Both the position numbers and the translations under genes were made by a program. From positions 9,869,753 to 9,933,752 of the forward strand of contig NC_091293.1 of the NCBI RefSeq assembly GCF_038502225.1: a stretch of 64,000 bases of DNA. The letters are read 5' to 3'. Of the stretch, positions 1-9,884 are shown piece after piece. Numbering within the stretch: the stretch's first letter is position 1; each line of letters begins with the position of its first letter. Under the pieces are notes generated by a model that had not been told where the DNA came from, ran no database searches, and worked only from the letters and a program-made list of their open reading frames with translations. Source of the DNA: Cherax quadricarinatus. Taxonomy: Eukaryota > Arthropoda > Malacostraca > Decapoda > Parastacidae.

Positions 1-136
1 GTAGTGGGGAATTAAGGAGGAGGAGCCAGTCAAATACAAAGAAAGGGGAACACTGCAAGGGAGCTAGGTGCCCACAGAGGGAGAGCAAATGTGCAGAGGT
101 GGGGGGAAGGGGAAGCGATGAAATAAATAATGAAGG
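1..136 (-). mobile_element. PLE-A terminal region, minus copy (runs off window start)
   Basis: Bases 1-136 are the reverse complement of 6654-6788, the 3' region of the plus-strand PLE-A part, with only a few differences. The match ends at 136, where the 3' end of the RNase H LINE begins. This is the distal 3' portion of the same minus-strand Penelope-like element whose coding part lies at 5658-6345. The true end of the element, with the triplet repeat and the hammerhead-like motif seen in the plus part, lies left of the window. Non-coding. Confidence 0.8.
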
Positions 137-263
137 CGATGACCCGTCTCTGGCTCCCGATGGAGAAAGGTTTCCACAATGATGCGACGCATGCCGCTCA
201 AGCGCCCCTCTGGTCAGTTCAACTGGTGCATCTCATAAGCGACACCATATGTAACTATGGACA

Positions 264-3200
264 CTAGCGAGGAGGAGGATAAGTCATTATTACAGGAAAC
301 AGCTTGTCTGGTTCGTTGACCCCATGATACACTAGTGTGGCCGCAGTCATCTCTGTGTCCTCTTCGGGAGGGAATATCACCCCTAGTTGCCTGCGGAGTG
401 TCTCAGTAGCTTCGCACTCTAGAAGATAGTGTGTTAGGGGCCGCTGGACAACGTGCTGACAGTACTGGCACATCTCCTCCTCAGCCTTGTCTACCATCAT
501 CTTGGCTGTGGGAAAGCCCAAACGAAGCCGATGGATGGCGGTACATTGCGCTCTGGACCAGCTTCTATCATATGGAGGGGGTTCTCCCTGAGTCGCTGCT
601 CGGTACCACTGTTGAGATGGGGTATCACCTAAGACCTCCCCCATAAGTTTCGTGGCTCTGGCAGCCACCAGTTTGGTCTGTCGTAGGCTGATTGGGACAG
701 TAATCCCAACATGTGGATAGTCTGTTGCTGCCTTGGCTGCATCATTTGCCGCCTCATTTCCCCGGATGCCAGCATGGCTGGAGATCCAGTTCAATGTCGA
801 TCTATTACCCTGAACTTCTAAGGCTGTCATTATGCTCAGGATCGATGTGATGAGGTGAACATTATCCTGTGGTTGAGGATGGGAGAGGGCATTGATTGCA
901 AAGGTGGAATCAACATGTATGACAGGTCGGAGTCGATGTCGTAGGGCATGTGACAATGCCTGCTGAATCGCCACCAGCTCAGCTTGAAGGATCGTGCAGT
1001 GGTCAGGGAGTCGCCAGCCTTGTGTGTGACCATTGTGGTACAGTCCAGCTGCTGCTCTCTTCCTGTCAGGGTCGACAGAACCATCTGTGAAATACACTGC
1101 ACATGTGCCTCCCTCTGCCAGTGCCATGCTTGTCTCAGCATGATTGCTGAGGGTGTCTCGACTGCAGAGACACTTAGAGATGGGCAGCTGCATGATGAAA
1201 ACATCGGCTGGATCTGGGCGCCAGGGAGGTGGTGGATGGTACCCAGCAACAGGAAGGTCACAACTCTTCTCACAGAGCAGCTGTACAGGCAGCAGCTTCC
1301 GCCCAGCAGCACAAAACGAACGAATCCAGGAGTAGTCCGTGAAGAGTGTGGGATCTTGTGACATGGTTGTTAATATCCGTCTCCTTAGTGGGGTACCTTG
1401 CTGCCGGTGCAGAATCGTGGCCACTTTGCAGGCGTTTATGTATCTTATTCTGTCAGCCAAGGAAGGAAGCCGGGCCTCAGATCTGAGACATACTGTGTTG
1501 GTCCAGATGGGGGCACCAAGCATAGTTCTTATCGCCTGGTTTTGTACGATCTCCACCCTTTGCCTGCTCTGCGGGAAGAGATGAGCTAAAGCCGGTGCAC
1601 TGTAGTCAATGAGCGAGCGTATAGCTTGTATATAGTACAAGCGAAGTACATCTTTGCTTGCCCCTGCACGGTGCCTCGTCATGGCTCTCATGGCGTTGAG
1701 TCTGAGTAGAGCACGTGACCTGACATACTCGGCCTGTTTCTGAAAGGTCAGCTTTTTATCAATGTAGATTCCCAAGTACAGGTAGGAGCCTGTCCACTCA
1801 AGTTCTATATCCTGAATACGTAATCTATTCATAGGATCTGGTCCCTTGAACATCATTGCAAGAGATTTCTCGGCCGAGATCTTGAGGCCTAGTTCCTTGC
1901 AAGACTGCGTAATTAGGTCCAAAGCTCTCTGAGCCTGTCGTTCTAAATTGCCTTTCCCATTCACTACTAGTGCAAGATCATCAGCATAGCTGAGGAGCTG
2001 TGTACCACTATGAAAGGGAAGGCTCACAAGTTCCTGCATAAGGATGTTAAACAGGGTAGGACTGAGCACACCTCCTTGTAGCGTACCGTTTTCCAGGGTT
2101 TTAAAGGAAGAGTAGTTTCCCTGAAAGCTGACACAGGCCTGCCTGCCCCTAAGGTAGGACTCTATCCAGGCCAGGAGGTGTCCTTTGATTCCCTTCCGAG
2201 CTAGTATTGCCAGAATTGCTGTGGGGCTGGCTAGCTCAAATGCCTTTTCAAGGTCGAGGTAGACGACAATACTAGGTTTTTTGTTGCTATCAGCAATCTG
2301 GCTTAGTAGAGTGGTTATGCACTGTGCTGTTCCCACTCCTTTGGTGAAGCCAAATATGTGATGATGAGAGGGTCCAAGTTTCCATAGGAGGCGGTTTAAC
2401 ACCATCCTCTCAGCAGTCTTGGCTAAGCAGCTGGTCAGCGATATGGGTCTCATACTGCCTGGGTCCTTGGGCTTTGGAATTGGTACGATTGTAGCTTTCT
2501 TCCAAGCGGCTGGGAGTGTCCTGGCCCTCCACGACTTGTTAATGACGTCTAGTATGGCCTCCCATCCACTCTGCCCAGCCCGTGCAATCATGGAGTACGT
2601 CACACCATCGATGCCCGGGGCAGTGTCACCTGTGTTCTTAATGGCACGTCGGAGTTCCAAGTCCGTGAGGTCTACATCAGTCACATCTTCCGACTCACAT
2701 GCAGCTTGTATCGTTAGCTGGCGCTGTGGCAGAAGATCCGTCTGTATATTCCGGATGTCCTGTGGGAGCTGAGTGGAGGCTCCCCTGGAAGTGAAAAGCT
2801 CCACTAGTTTCTCTGCTTCCTGGGATGGGTTCGGGTGTGCTGGTGGCCTCGGCTTGCTCTTGCCAGTTGCTATGTTGAGCTTGCCCCATATCTCAGATAA
2901 GGTGGTGTGATGCCCGAATGTTGAGCACCACTCCAGCCATTTCTCAGTTTTTACTCTGAGAGAGATTCTGCGGGCATGCTGCACAATGGCTCTCAGAGTA
3001 TTCCTGTTCTCTGCCGTAGGGTTACGCCTGTATAGCTTCCTAAAAGAGTTGATGCGGTGGTTCTGCTCCCGCACCTCGTCGTTGTAGAACCACCAGTCTC
3101 TTTTGTGAGTGCGTCCTGGGGACTTCTTTTGAATTGCGCACTCTGCTGCCTGGATGAGAACAGTGATTAGCTCCTGTTCTGCCGTATCACAGTCTTCAGA

Positions 3201-3984
3201 TAGAAAGTATGTGGACCACCAGTTATGAAGATAATCCTGGAACACCTTCCAGTTGGCCCTCTTTACGTCCCATCTAGGAGGCAGCACAACTGTGGGAGGC
3301 CTGTTGATGTTGAAGGTGGTGATCACTGCAAAGTGGTCACTGACAAGGTGAGGATGAGTTTCCCATGTGGCTCCTGCTGCGAGTTGTCTTGACCCGAAGG
3401 TAAGGTCGAGGCAGCCACCCAACAGGTGTGTGGGGTCTCCATTGTTTAGCAACTTTACCTCTGGAATATCGTGTAGGAGCATTGCTATATGTCTGCCAGC
3501 AGCATTGGTTGCTGAGTGAGAGTGCAGAATAGGGTGATGTGCGTTGAAATCTCCACCCACAATAATACACTCAGTGCGTGCTAGTGCGAGGAGCTCTGCA
3601 ATGTCGAGGGTGTGTCTTGGGTTCTTGTAGATGTTATAGATGGTAATGGGCGCCCCAGGTATGTGCACAAGGATGGCCTGTACCTCGACATCCTCCCCAC
3701 AGTCCACAGGGTTGGCTATAACCTCGTGAGGTATTGTATTGGATACAAATACAGCTGTGCCTCTGCAGTGAATGCCCGGGTCCATGTGCCGAAAATACCC
3801 AGCAAAACCGGGTAGTCTTGGGCACATAGTCGGGACAGACAGAGTTTCTTGTAGCAAGACGATGTCAACCCGATCCCGAATTACTGCCTCCAGCAAGAGG
3901 TGCTGTTTGCCCCTCAGGCCCTGAATGTTCCATTGTAGGACCTTGAGGGTGTGATTTGGTACAGAGGTTATTCCATCGCTGTTG
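264..3984 (-). CDS. LINE ORF2: AP endonuclease, reverse transcriptase, RNase H
   Basis: Copies element RNA into DNA at a nicked target site. In order on the minus strand: an APE-type endonuclease opening with LKVLQWNIQGLRG (about 3950), LLQETL, VGGDFNAHHP (about 3550) and SDHFAVI; a reverse transcriptase with VYLDLEKAFELA, the TLQGGVLSPTLFN block and the catalytic SYADDLALVV (about 1980); an RNase H with FTDGSV (about 1090), LQAELVAI, HVDSTFAI and HAGIRGNEAAND (about 765); and a C-terminal CX2C...HX4C cluster (CQYC...HYLLEC, about 412-475). About 1,230 codons with no stop, and all catalytic residues seen are present, so it could be functional. The start is uncertain: the frame is already open far upstream across ORF1, there is no ATG close to the endonuclease, and ORF1 ends at 3968 in another frame, so translation probably depends on frameshifting or re-initiation. 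Confidence 0.9.
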
Positions 3985-5650
3985 TTTCCTGAGCTGGAGA
4001 CTGAGTCCTGCCCTCTCTGAGAACCTGCAAATTCATGGCATCCACTGTCTCCTCTTCGGTCAGAAAGCACACTCTCAGGAGAGTACTGACCATCTGCCGG
4101 AATGCGCTCTGTTGTTCCGTGGAGTTGATTGTGTTGCAAATAAGATCCGTGAACACCTTGATGAGTGCTACGAGATCCTCCCTGGTGAGGGCCTGCTTTG
4201 GAGATGGGTTCGAAACAGTGGATATTATCTGGGCTGCTGTGGTCTGTAGGGACTGCTGAGGGTTGGATTTCTTTATTGTATGCACCGTGGTCTGTTGCTG
4301 TATACCAGGTTGAGTAGCCGGGATCTGCTGGTGAGGTGCCAGTTGAGTCTGCAAAGCGCCTGTGCCGGGTAAGGAGTGCCTGTGTTGTCGTGCTATGGCC
4401 GGTGGGGGCTCGTTTAGTGCAGCCTGCTGATCGCATTGACCCGATGCACCCTGTTGACGCCTCCTGTTCCTCTTGTTTCTGTTTCTTCGTTGAGGTAGGG
4501 GTGCATGAGGTTCTTGACCTTGACGCCTGGTTGAGGCTTCTAGGGTTGGGAATTCCTGGGCATTGACTTGGTTTAGCTGCTGAGAGATCTGCGGTATGGC
4601 AGGGTTCTCTGCACCCATCGTTTGATGATCCGTCGTAGCCTGTTGCCGAGTTTTTGGCGTCTTCCAGACTTCTTGAATTCTGGCGAGCCTCTCGGGGCAT
4701 CGAGGATTCCAGGTATGGTGTTTCTGCCTGCAGTTCGGGCATTGTGGAGTGGGTGGCGATGCATTTTTCAGCTTGGTGATGCATTCCTCGGTAGGGTGGT
4801 GCTGGCTGCAGACACCTCAGATTACTCTGTTCGGGCAGAGTGCACCCAGGTGTCCATAACGCTGACACTTGAAACAGCGAACTGGTTCTGCTGTGAAGGT
4901 CCTGACATCGTACCTGCCCCAAGAACCGAGGTCCAGCTGGGATGGCAGTGGTCCTACATGCTGAATGAGAACCTGTCGGGTTGGTGCGTTGCCTGCCGTC
5001 TTTGCCTTGAGACGTTGAGCTGACACCACACTGGGGTGAGCTGCTACTGCCTCGATGGGCATCATCAGCGGGTATCGCATCACTACACCCTTGGTGATCT
5101 TCTGCCGAGAGTCCAGTTCCTCTAGGGTGAATGAGCGATCTGTCTCCGTGACTCTCTTCAAGGTGGTATACATTTCCTTGTTGAGAGGAGTCAATATTGG
5201 TTCTCCCCTCAAGTTGAACCATATCTTGAACTTCAGGTTGTGTCGTGATTCCAGGTATGAAACAACCCCATAGTGGGTTCTGTGGTCCCCATAAGACTTC
5301 ACCTTGAATTTGCCAGGTCGGTTGAGCTGGTTTGCCTGCTCCTTGGACGGACGGTGCTTCTTCTTCTTGTCCACAGTGTTCCATCCCTCTTGGTTTTCGT
5401 GGGGTGCGGTGTTTATTTCCGCACCTGTTTCTATTGTCGCTGGCTCCATGGTTGGGACTGTCAGATCTGCTACAATGTGAACAGGATCTTCCTCTTCCTC
5501 TCGCAACTTCTTCGCTAGAATTTCGCCCCACATTTCCAAATCTGAGTCCTCCGTCGTGTTCATGGAGCATCGTGGCCTCTTCTTTTCGGCAGAAGCCATG
5601 TGCCTATCTTTTGAAAAGGTAGTGAATTCCGTGAACTGAGAGTGTGTCAA
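3968..5650 (-). pseudogene. LINE ORF1 (gag-like, zinc knuckles), one in-frame stop
   Basis: Nucleic-acid-binding ORF1 of the RNase H LINE. Translation from the ATG at 5650 runs about 277 codons to a TGA at 4817-4819, then continues in the same frame to 3968, about 560 codons in all. A CX2CX4HX4C knuckle (CFKCQRYGHLGALCP) lies just before the stop, and a second Cys/His cluster beginning CPNCRQ follows it, so the stop splits the zinc-binding region. The stop context TGA-GGT fits a CGA to TGA change, which is an inference. The C-terminal part is rich in Q, N and T. An in-frame ATG at about 5598 is an alternative start. ORF1-type proteins coat element RNA into particles. As it stands the product would lose the second knuckle and tail unless the stop is read through. 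Confidence 0.8.
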
Positions 5651-5657
5651 TGGATTG

Positions 5658-6345
5658 TGTTAGAGTTGGAAGTAAGGAAGACAGTTTTAGCGGAAGACCA
5701 GTCAATAGGATGGCTGTGATCTCTGACGTGACAGAACAGATCATTGTTAGTGTCGGCAAGTCTAACACTATTTTTGTGCTCCCTAAGTCTGTCAGAAAGA
5801 GATCGACCAGTTTCACCGAAGTATTGAAGAGGACAGGAGGAGCAAGAAATAGAGTAGACACCAGGAACATCTGTAGAGTGAGGAGAGGTATGAACGAGAT
5901 TAGTGCGAAGAGTGTTAGTCTGGCGGAAAGTAAGCTTGATGTCTAAGGGACGGAGAGAATTGTTGAGATTAGAAAGACCGGAAATGTAGGGAAGGCAGAG
6001 AACAGAAGAGTTCCCAGGAGTAGAGAGTTTGGGAGAGAAGAAATTACGTTTAGCACGTGAGAAGGCAGAGTCTATGAAATGGGAAGGGTAGCCAAGACGG
6101 GAAAACGAATTATGAAGAGTGGAAATTTCTGCTGGAAGGAACTGAGGATCACAGATGCGGAGAGCACGGAGAAAGAGGGAGATAAGAGCACTTTTCTTGA
6201 CAGGGGAAGCATAATAGGAAAAGTAGTGAATATACATGCCACTGTGCATAGGTTTTCGGTAAACGGAAAAGGAAAAACCTGTATCTGAGCGGTGCACATG
6301 GACATCAAGGAAAGGAAGCAAGGAATTAGATTCCCATTCAGTGTA
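5658..6345 (-). pseudogene. PLE-A coding fragment: RT C-terminus and GIY-YIG endonuclease
   Basis: C-terminal part of a Penelope-like polyprotein. The minus frame is open through the fragment. It begins in the reverse transcriptase thumb (SLLPFLDVHVHR, about 6310; YRKPMHSGMYIHYFSY), passes a linker ([17 protein letters not shown]), and ends in a GIY-YIG nuclease: VYSISCSSC (about 5865), YFGETGRSLSDRLREHK (about 5820) and CHVRDHSHPIDW. The catalytic palm with YxDD is absent because the fragment starts at the inversion junction near 6346. The 3' end is cut at 5658 by the RNase H LINE. GIY-YIG plus RT is diagnostic of endonuclease-bearing Penelope elements. Only a fragment remains, so it is not expected to act. 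Confidence 0.88.
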
Positions 6346-6782
6346 AGGCTTGCCGACACTAACAATGCTCTGTTCTGTCACGTCAGAGATCACAGCCATC
6401 CTATTGACTGGTCTTCCGCTAAAACTGTCTTCCCTACTTCCAACTCTAACAGTCGCCGTCTAGTTGAATCCTCTCTAATACACAACTTTCCTTGTATGAA
6501 TCTTAGTCTTGGCTTCCTCTCCCACTACATTGTAAAATGCTCCAAACTTCAGAACACCCGTGACTTAACCTGATTCCTTATTTTTCTTCTTTTCCCTTTT
6601 CCCCTTTCCTCTTTCCTTTTTTGTCTTTCTTTCTTCTGTCGCGTGTTTCTGTTCCTTCATTATTTATTTTATCACTTCCCCTTCCCCCCACCTCTGTGCA
6701 CTTGCTCTTCCTCTGTGGGCACCTAGCTCCACTGCAGTGCTCCCCTTTCTTTGTATTTGACTGGCTCCTCCTCCTTAATTCC

Positions 6783-6799
6783 CCACTACTACCACTACC

Positions 6800-6841
<42 letters not shown>

Positions 6842-6878
6842 GCTACTACTACTACTACTACTACCACCACTACCTCTT
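6783..6878 (+). repeat. (CTA/CCA)n trinucleotide array in PLE-A 3' region
   Basis: About 95 bases of CTA units mixed with CCA and CTG. It lies between the PLE-A coding end and the hammerhead-like motif. The minus copy of PLE-A enters the window right at the edge of its own version (GTAGTGG at 1-7), so the array seems to belong to the family rather than to this locus. Confidence 0.85.
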
Positions 6879-6923
6879 CCTGCCTATATATAGCTGTCCT
6901 GCTCCACTTCTGGTTAGTGTGAC

Positions 6924-6958
6924 TTTGTAAATGGTCCAAGTCGGACCGAAACGTCGTC
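6924..6958 (+). ncRNA. Hammerhead-like motif in PLE-A 3' region (degenerate)
   Basis: A TTTGTAA box followed by a perfect short hairpin (GGTCC, AAGTC loop, GGACC) and GAAACGTCGTC. Hammerhead ribozymes have CTGATGA, then stem II, then GAAA. Penelope-like elements are known to carry hammerheads in their terminal repeats, and the same box-hairpin-GAAA order occurs in the other two PLE families here. In PLE-A the first box is poorly conserved and I cannot place stem III or the cleavage site, so activity is doubtful. Confidence 0.4.
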
Positions 6959-7034
6959 GTAAGCTCCTCTCTTCTATGTGCTGGTTATTTGTGTATCGTT
7001 CCAGTCACGGTATTGTGCCTTTTTTTTGTTATTT

Positions 7035-9884
7035 AAGGGGGGGGGGTTGGCCTGTATGTCAAAGAGTCCCTCATCTGCACAGAGTTGCTGAACACCACAA
7101 ATGAGGTAGTTGAAGTTCTATCAATAAAGATCGAGAACCAAAACCTAGTCATTGTGGTTGTATATAAGCCACCAGATGCAACCTCACAACAGTTCAAGGA
7201 ATAGCTACTGAAAATTTATTACTGTCTGGAAAACCTTCCAGCTCCATCCCCAAACATCTTACTGCTTGGTGATTTCAACCTAAGGCATACAAAATGGAAG
7301 AATGTAGCAAATAATGTTATAGCTGAAACAATCCCCGGAGGTAGCGCAGATGAAAGGTCACACACACATGAGCTACTAAGTCTCTGCGAAAAACACTCCT
7401 TAAGCCAGCAGATAGTGGAGCCAACAAGACTAGAAAACACACTTGACCTTATCTTCAGAAATAATGAGGACCTGATAAGAGACATAAGAATATCAAAAAT
7501 AACTAATTCCGATCACAACCTAATCGAAGTCCAGACGTACATGCATAGGGGTCCTGATCAGCAGAATGCATGTACCTGTGAAGGTGTCTTCACAAAATAC
7601 AACTTCAACAACAAGAGCATCAACTGGGACCAGGTAAACCATGTCCTAAACGAAACATGTTGGGAAGATGTCTTAAACGACATGGATCCAAACCAGTGCC
7701 TTGAAAGGATCAACTTCCTGGCAGCTGAAGCATGTTCTAGGCAAATTCACCTAAGAAAGAAGAAGAGCAGGAGTAAACTGGAGAAAGAAAGATGCTCCCT
7801 CTACAGAAGAAGACGAGGAGTCACTGAGCTCCTCAGGAGTGCTAGAATATCTGATACACGAAAGGAGGCGCTGACCGGGGAAGTGGAAACTATCGAACTT
7901 AAGTTAAATGACTCTTACAGGAACCAGGAGAGACAGGAGGAGCTTAAAGCTATTAGTGAAATTGAAAGAAATTCAAAATATTTCTTTTCATATGCCAAAA
8001 ACAAGGTAAATACCACATCTAGTATCGGGCCCTTACTCAGACAGGATGGGACTTAAACAGATGACAACAAGGAAATGAGTGAAATATTGAAATCCCAGTA
8101 CGACTCTGTGTTTAGTGAACCACTAATCGGTCAGAGGATCGACGACCCAAATGATTTCTTCATGAATGAGCCTCTAAACTCCATAAATGTATGCCAGATT
8201 TCCGACATTACCCTAACTCTGATAGATTTCGAAAAAGCCATTGACAACATGCCCATGCACTCAACCCCGGGCCCAGACTCGTGGAACTCTGTTTTCATTA
8301 AGAACTGCAAGAAACCCCTCTCGCGTGCCCTAAGTACACTATGGAGGAGGAGCTTGGACATGGGTGAAATTCCACAGTCACTTAAAACAACGGATATAGC
8401 CCCGCTCCATAAAGGTGGCAGCAAAGCATTAGCTAAGAACTATAGACCAATAGCTCTGACGTCCCACATCATAAAAATCTTTGAAAGAGTGCTAAGAAGC
8501 AGGATTGCAAATCACCTGGATTCCCAAAATCTGCACAATCCAGGGCAACATGGGTTCAGGGCAGGTCGCTCCTGCCTCTCACAACTACTGGATCACTATG
8601 ATATGGCCTTGGATGCACTGGAAGAAAATCAGAATGCAGATGTAATATACACAGACTTTGCAAAAGCATTTGACAAATGCGATCATGGCGTAATAGCCCA
8701 TAAAATACGTGCTAAAGGAATAACTGGGAAAGTGGGGAGATGGATCTTCAACTTTCTAACAAATCGAACAAAAGAGTAGTGGTCATCAGAGTTAAACCGG
8801 AGGCTGACATAGTGAAGAGCTCTGTTCCACAAGGCACAGTACTCGCCCCCATCTTATTCCTCATCCTCATATCAGACATAGACAGAGATATACATCACAG
8901 CACCGTATCATCCTTTGCGGATGATACTAGAATCTGCATGAGGCTGTCATCTGCTGAGTACGTGGTTAACCTCCAAAAAGATATAAACAAAGTTTTCCAG
9001 TGGGCAACGGTAAACAATATGATGTTCAATGAGGACAAATTCCAATTACTCCGTTATGGAAAACTGGAGGAGATAATAACTAGAACAGAGTGTACTACAG
9101 ACTCTGGCCATACAATAGAGCGGAAAAATAATGTAAGGGACCTGGGAGTAGTAATGTCTGAGGATCTCACTGTCAAGGATCACAACAGTGCCACGATCGC
9201 ACGAGCAAAGAAAATGATAGGATGGATAATGAGAACGTTCAACACGAGAGATGCCAAGCCATTGATGATCCTTTTCAAGTCACTTCTTCTCTCTAGGCTG
9301 GAATACTGCTGTACATTAACATCTCCATTCAAAGCAGGTGAAATCGCAGATCTAGAGATTGTACAGAGATCCTTTACTGAACGTATAAGTTATGTCAAGC
9401 ACTTTAACCACTGGGAACGCTTGGAAGCACTTGACTTGTACTCGTTGGAACGCAGGAGAGAGATATATATCATAATCTACACTTGGAAAATCCTGGAAGG
9501 AATGGTCCCAAATCTGCATGCAGAAATCACTCCCTACGAAAGTAAAAGACTGGGCAGGCGATGCCAAATGCCCCCAATAAAAAGTAGGGGCGCCATTGGT
9601 ACACTAAGGGAAAACACCATAAGTGTCCTGGGCCCAAGACTGTTCAACAGCCTCCCATCAAGCATTAGGGGAATTGCCAATAAATCCCTGGCTGCCTTCA
9701 AGAGAGAGCTGGACAGATACCTAAAGTCAGTGCTGGATCAGCCGGGCTGTGGCTCGTACGTTGGATTGCATGCGGCCAGCAGTAACAGCCTAGTTGATCA
9801 GTCCCTGATCCATCGGGAGGCCTGGTCCTGGACCGGGCCACGGGGGCGTTGATCCCCGGAATAACCTCCAGGTATCCAGGTATG
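7035..9884 (+). mobile_element. LINE-B1, non-LTR retrotransposon (CR1/L2/Jockey group)
   Basis: A 5'-truncated LINE. The 5' edge is the PLE-A junction at 7034. The 3' end is a short untranslated piece with near-repeats of CCAGGTAT just after the coding stop. The last about 150 bases are the source of the GC-rich block seen again, reversed, at 13896-14060, 14841-15010 and 45781-45930, so that widely repeated motif is the coding end of this LINE family. LINE-C follows directly at 9885. Confidence 0.85.
7050..9852 (+). pseudogene. LINE-B1 ORF2 (endonuclease-RT), stop and frameshift
   Basis: Endonuclease and reverse transcriptase of LINE-B1. The start (KGGGVGLYV) lies inside the endonuclease; TRLENTLDLIF and NSDHNLIEVQT (7420-7540) are its C-terminal blocks. 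A TAA at 8054-8056 replaces a Tyr codon, judging from the paralogue at 26541-27053. A frameshift lies near 8765. RT motifs: YRPIALTSHIIKIFERVL, HGFRAGRSCLSQLL, IYTDFAKAFDKCDHG (about 8650), SSVPQGTVLAPILF and SSFADDTRICM (catalytic FADD, about 8915). After RT comes a conserved tail (GPRLFNSLPSSIRGI) ending at 9852. The original ORF was longer at the 5' end. Not functional as it stands. Confidence 0.85.

Larger units (their letters stand above)
137..5657 (-). mobile_element. Non-LTR retrotransposon with RNase H (I-like), nested in PLE-A
   Basis: A two-ORF LINE: ORF1 with zinc knuckles, then ORF2 with endonuclease, reverse transcriptase and RNase H, in the order typical of the I group. The edges are set by where PLE-A sequence stops (136) and resumes (5658). 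Relative to the plus PLE-A part, 202 bp (equivalent of 6452-6653) are missing at the insertion, so integration seems to have deleted target sequence rather than duplicated it. The roughly 125-bp 3' untranslated region has no poly(A) or simple-repeat tail. I-group membership is inferred from domain order; the clade is not fixed. Confidence 0.85.
6346..7034 (+). mobile_element. PLE-A plus part: GIY-YIG end and 3' region
   Basis: The plus half of the inverted PLE-A pair. It opens inside the GIY-YIG domain (LADTNNALFCHVRDHSHP, from 6350), runs to the protein end near 6570, and continues through a pyrimidine-rich 3' region, a triplet array, a hammerhead-like motif, and a terminal block ending near GTTATTT at 7034. 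Bases 6350-6451 are the reverse complement of 5658-5768, and 6654-6788 of 1-136, so both halves come from one family. At 7035 a G-rich run starts LINE-B1 at its KGGGVGL motif, so the PLE inserted into that LINE's endonuclease region. Confidence 0.82.

Noticed and set aside
264..5570. A single 1,768-residue protein
   Set aside because: The part before the endonuclease is an out-of-frame reading of ORF1; the zinc knuckles are in the other frame.
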